Below, in pieces: positions 5,662 through 6,202 of a stretch of DNA of 6,202 nucleotides. The notes beneath the pieces are model-generated. The model was not told the DNA's origin and made no database searches. It saw only the letters and a list, made by a program, of their open reading frames with translations. The stretch lies in the NCBI GenBank assembly GCA_003533545.1, contig DQEK01000057.1, positions 1 to 6,202 on the forward strand, written 5' to 3'. Positions within the stretch are counted from its first letter, which is position 1; each line of letters opens with the position of its first letter. Position numbers and translations under genes: made by a program. Source of the DNA: Acidobacteriota bacterium (lineage in GTDB: Bacteria > Acidobacteriota > Vicinamibacteria > Vicinamibacterales > UBA8438).

Positions 5662-6202
5662 CTACGCTTCTGGGAGCTGCGCTTCAAGCTCAACCAGTGG
5701 CAGTCTCGCCTTCGCGATCAAATCAAAAAGCGGTCTCGGATCGTGCCCCGGGTTGGGGTAAATCGCGTGTACTGGTGACGCTGCAATCTCCGGCGCCACG
5801 TCGTTCCGCAACAGGTAGACATTCGCTCCGCGCGGCTCCCCCATGACCAATCGATAGCCCTTCTCTCGTCCTAAGTTCTCAAACGCCGCCAGCGACGCTC
5901 CGTAAAAGTTCGCCGTGACATCCTTGAATGCGGCCCGGTCAAACGCCGGATCGTACTGCACCGTCACCGCACGCTCAGGGCCGAACGCTGGATTGAACTC
6001 GAGAATCACGATGCGGGGAGAGCACACGTCCAACGCGCGCCAGACCCAGTAATCGTTACCATCAATGTCCAAACTCAACAGGTCGACTTCGCCAGCCAAG
6101 CCGTGGTCGCGAACTAAATCGTTGACGTTGTCCCTGGTAATCCAGGTGCTCGCTACGCGCACGCCGTAGCGCGAGAAACGCCTGGCGAGTCGATCGGCCC
6201 GA
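5662..6202 (-). CDS. FkbM-like / SAM-dependent methyltransferase family protein (3' part; 5' end outside window)
   Basis: The frame is open from the window edge at 6202 down to a TAG at 5664-5662, giving 179 visible residues with the N-terminus missing. A GTG at 6162 could be read as a start, but the frame continues upstream without a stop and the protein reads well there (RADRLARRFSRYG), so I treat the gene as cut by the window. The visible part has a hydrophobic strand with acidic residues, VDLLSLDIDGNDYWVWRAL, then PRIVILEFNPAFGPE and YGASLAAFENLGREKGYRL. From memory, this pattern belongs to a family of FkbM-like or class I SAM-dependent methyltransferase proteins often found in polysaccharide gene clusters; LDIDGND would be a Rossmann-strand acidic motif and ILEFN the next strand. 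The usual glycine-rich SAM motif would lie in the unseen part, so methyltransferase activity is inferred. O-methylation of a sugar is a reasonable role. It lies 3 bases upstream of the transferase gene, probably in the same operon. Confidence 0.75.
   Translation of the reverse strand, partial: RADRLARRFSRYGVRVASTWITRDNVNDLVRDHGLAGEVDLLSLDIDGNDYWVWRALDVCSPRIVILEFNPAFGPERAVTVQYDPAFDRAAFKDVTANFYGASLAAFENLGREKGYRLVMGEPRGANVYLLRNDVAPEIAASPVHAIYPNPGHDPRPLFDLIAKARLPLVELEAQLPEA

Noticed and set aside
5662..6162. GTG at 6162 as the true start of the methyltransferase-like gene
   Set aside because: The frame is open further upstream to the window edge with sensible protein sequence, and a start here would remove the expected SAM-binding region.
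1..6202. Mobile elements, CRISPR arrays, tRNA or other RNA genes
   Set aside because: No transposase, integrase, terminal repeats, regularly spaced repeats or tRNA-like cloverleaf was seen in the window.

Overview
The window is a piece of a bacterial cell-surface polysaccharide (exopolysaccharide or O-antigen type) locus. Every gene I can support lies on the minus strand, so it reads from the high-coordinate end to the low. Base composition is moderately GC-rich (roughly 58-60% by eye), and starts are a mix of ATG and GTG. The protein families are ones I associate with soil and environmental bacteria such as Acidobacteriota (Vicinamibacteria-like), deltaproteobacterial lineages and other uncultured phyla. 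No rRNA, tRNA or other phylogenetic marker is present, so that placement is only a guess.

Layout in transcription order: (1) the 3' part of an FkbM-like/SAM-dependent methyltransferase-family gene, entering from beyond position 6202 and ending at 5662; (2) a MraY/WecA-family polyprenyl-phosphate sugar-1-phosphate transferase, 5658-4585; (3) a geranylgeranyl-reductase-like FAD oxidoreductase, 4588-3431; (4) a 678-residue O-antigen ligase/polymerase-like membrane protein with an added C-terminal soluble domain, 3416-1380; (5) a hairpin plus T-tract that looks like an intrinsic terminator at 1347-1328; (6) a 140-base spacer that probably holds a promoter; (7) the 5' 395 codons of a GT-B-like putative glycosyltransferase starting at 1187 and running off the window at position 1.

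Genes 1-4 are tightly packed (3-base gap, 4-base overlap, 14-base gap) and look like one operon ended by the terminator. A plausible joint role is as follows. The membrane transferase loads the first sugar phosphate onto undecaprenyl or another polyprenyl phosphate. Cytoplasmic glycosyltransferases, possibly including gene 7, extend the unit. The Wzy/WaaL-like protein polymerises or ligates it outside the membrane. The methyltransferase-like protein would decorate sugars. The reductase is the least expected member; because it overlaps the lipid-carrier transferase gene, hydrogenation of the polyprenyl carrier or another isoprenoid lipid is an attractive but unproven idea.

No mobile element, CRISPR array, RNA gene or long repeat was seen. 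The window reads as an ordinary polysaccharide locus with a few points worth a second look, not as a clearly new system.
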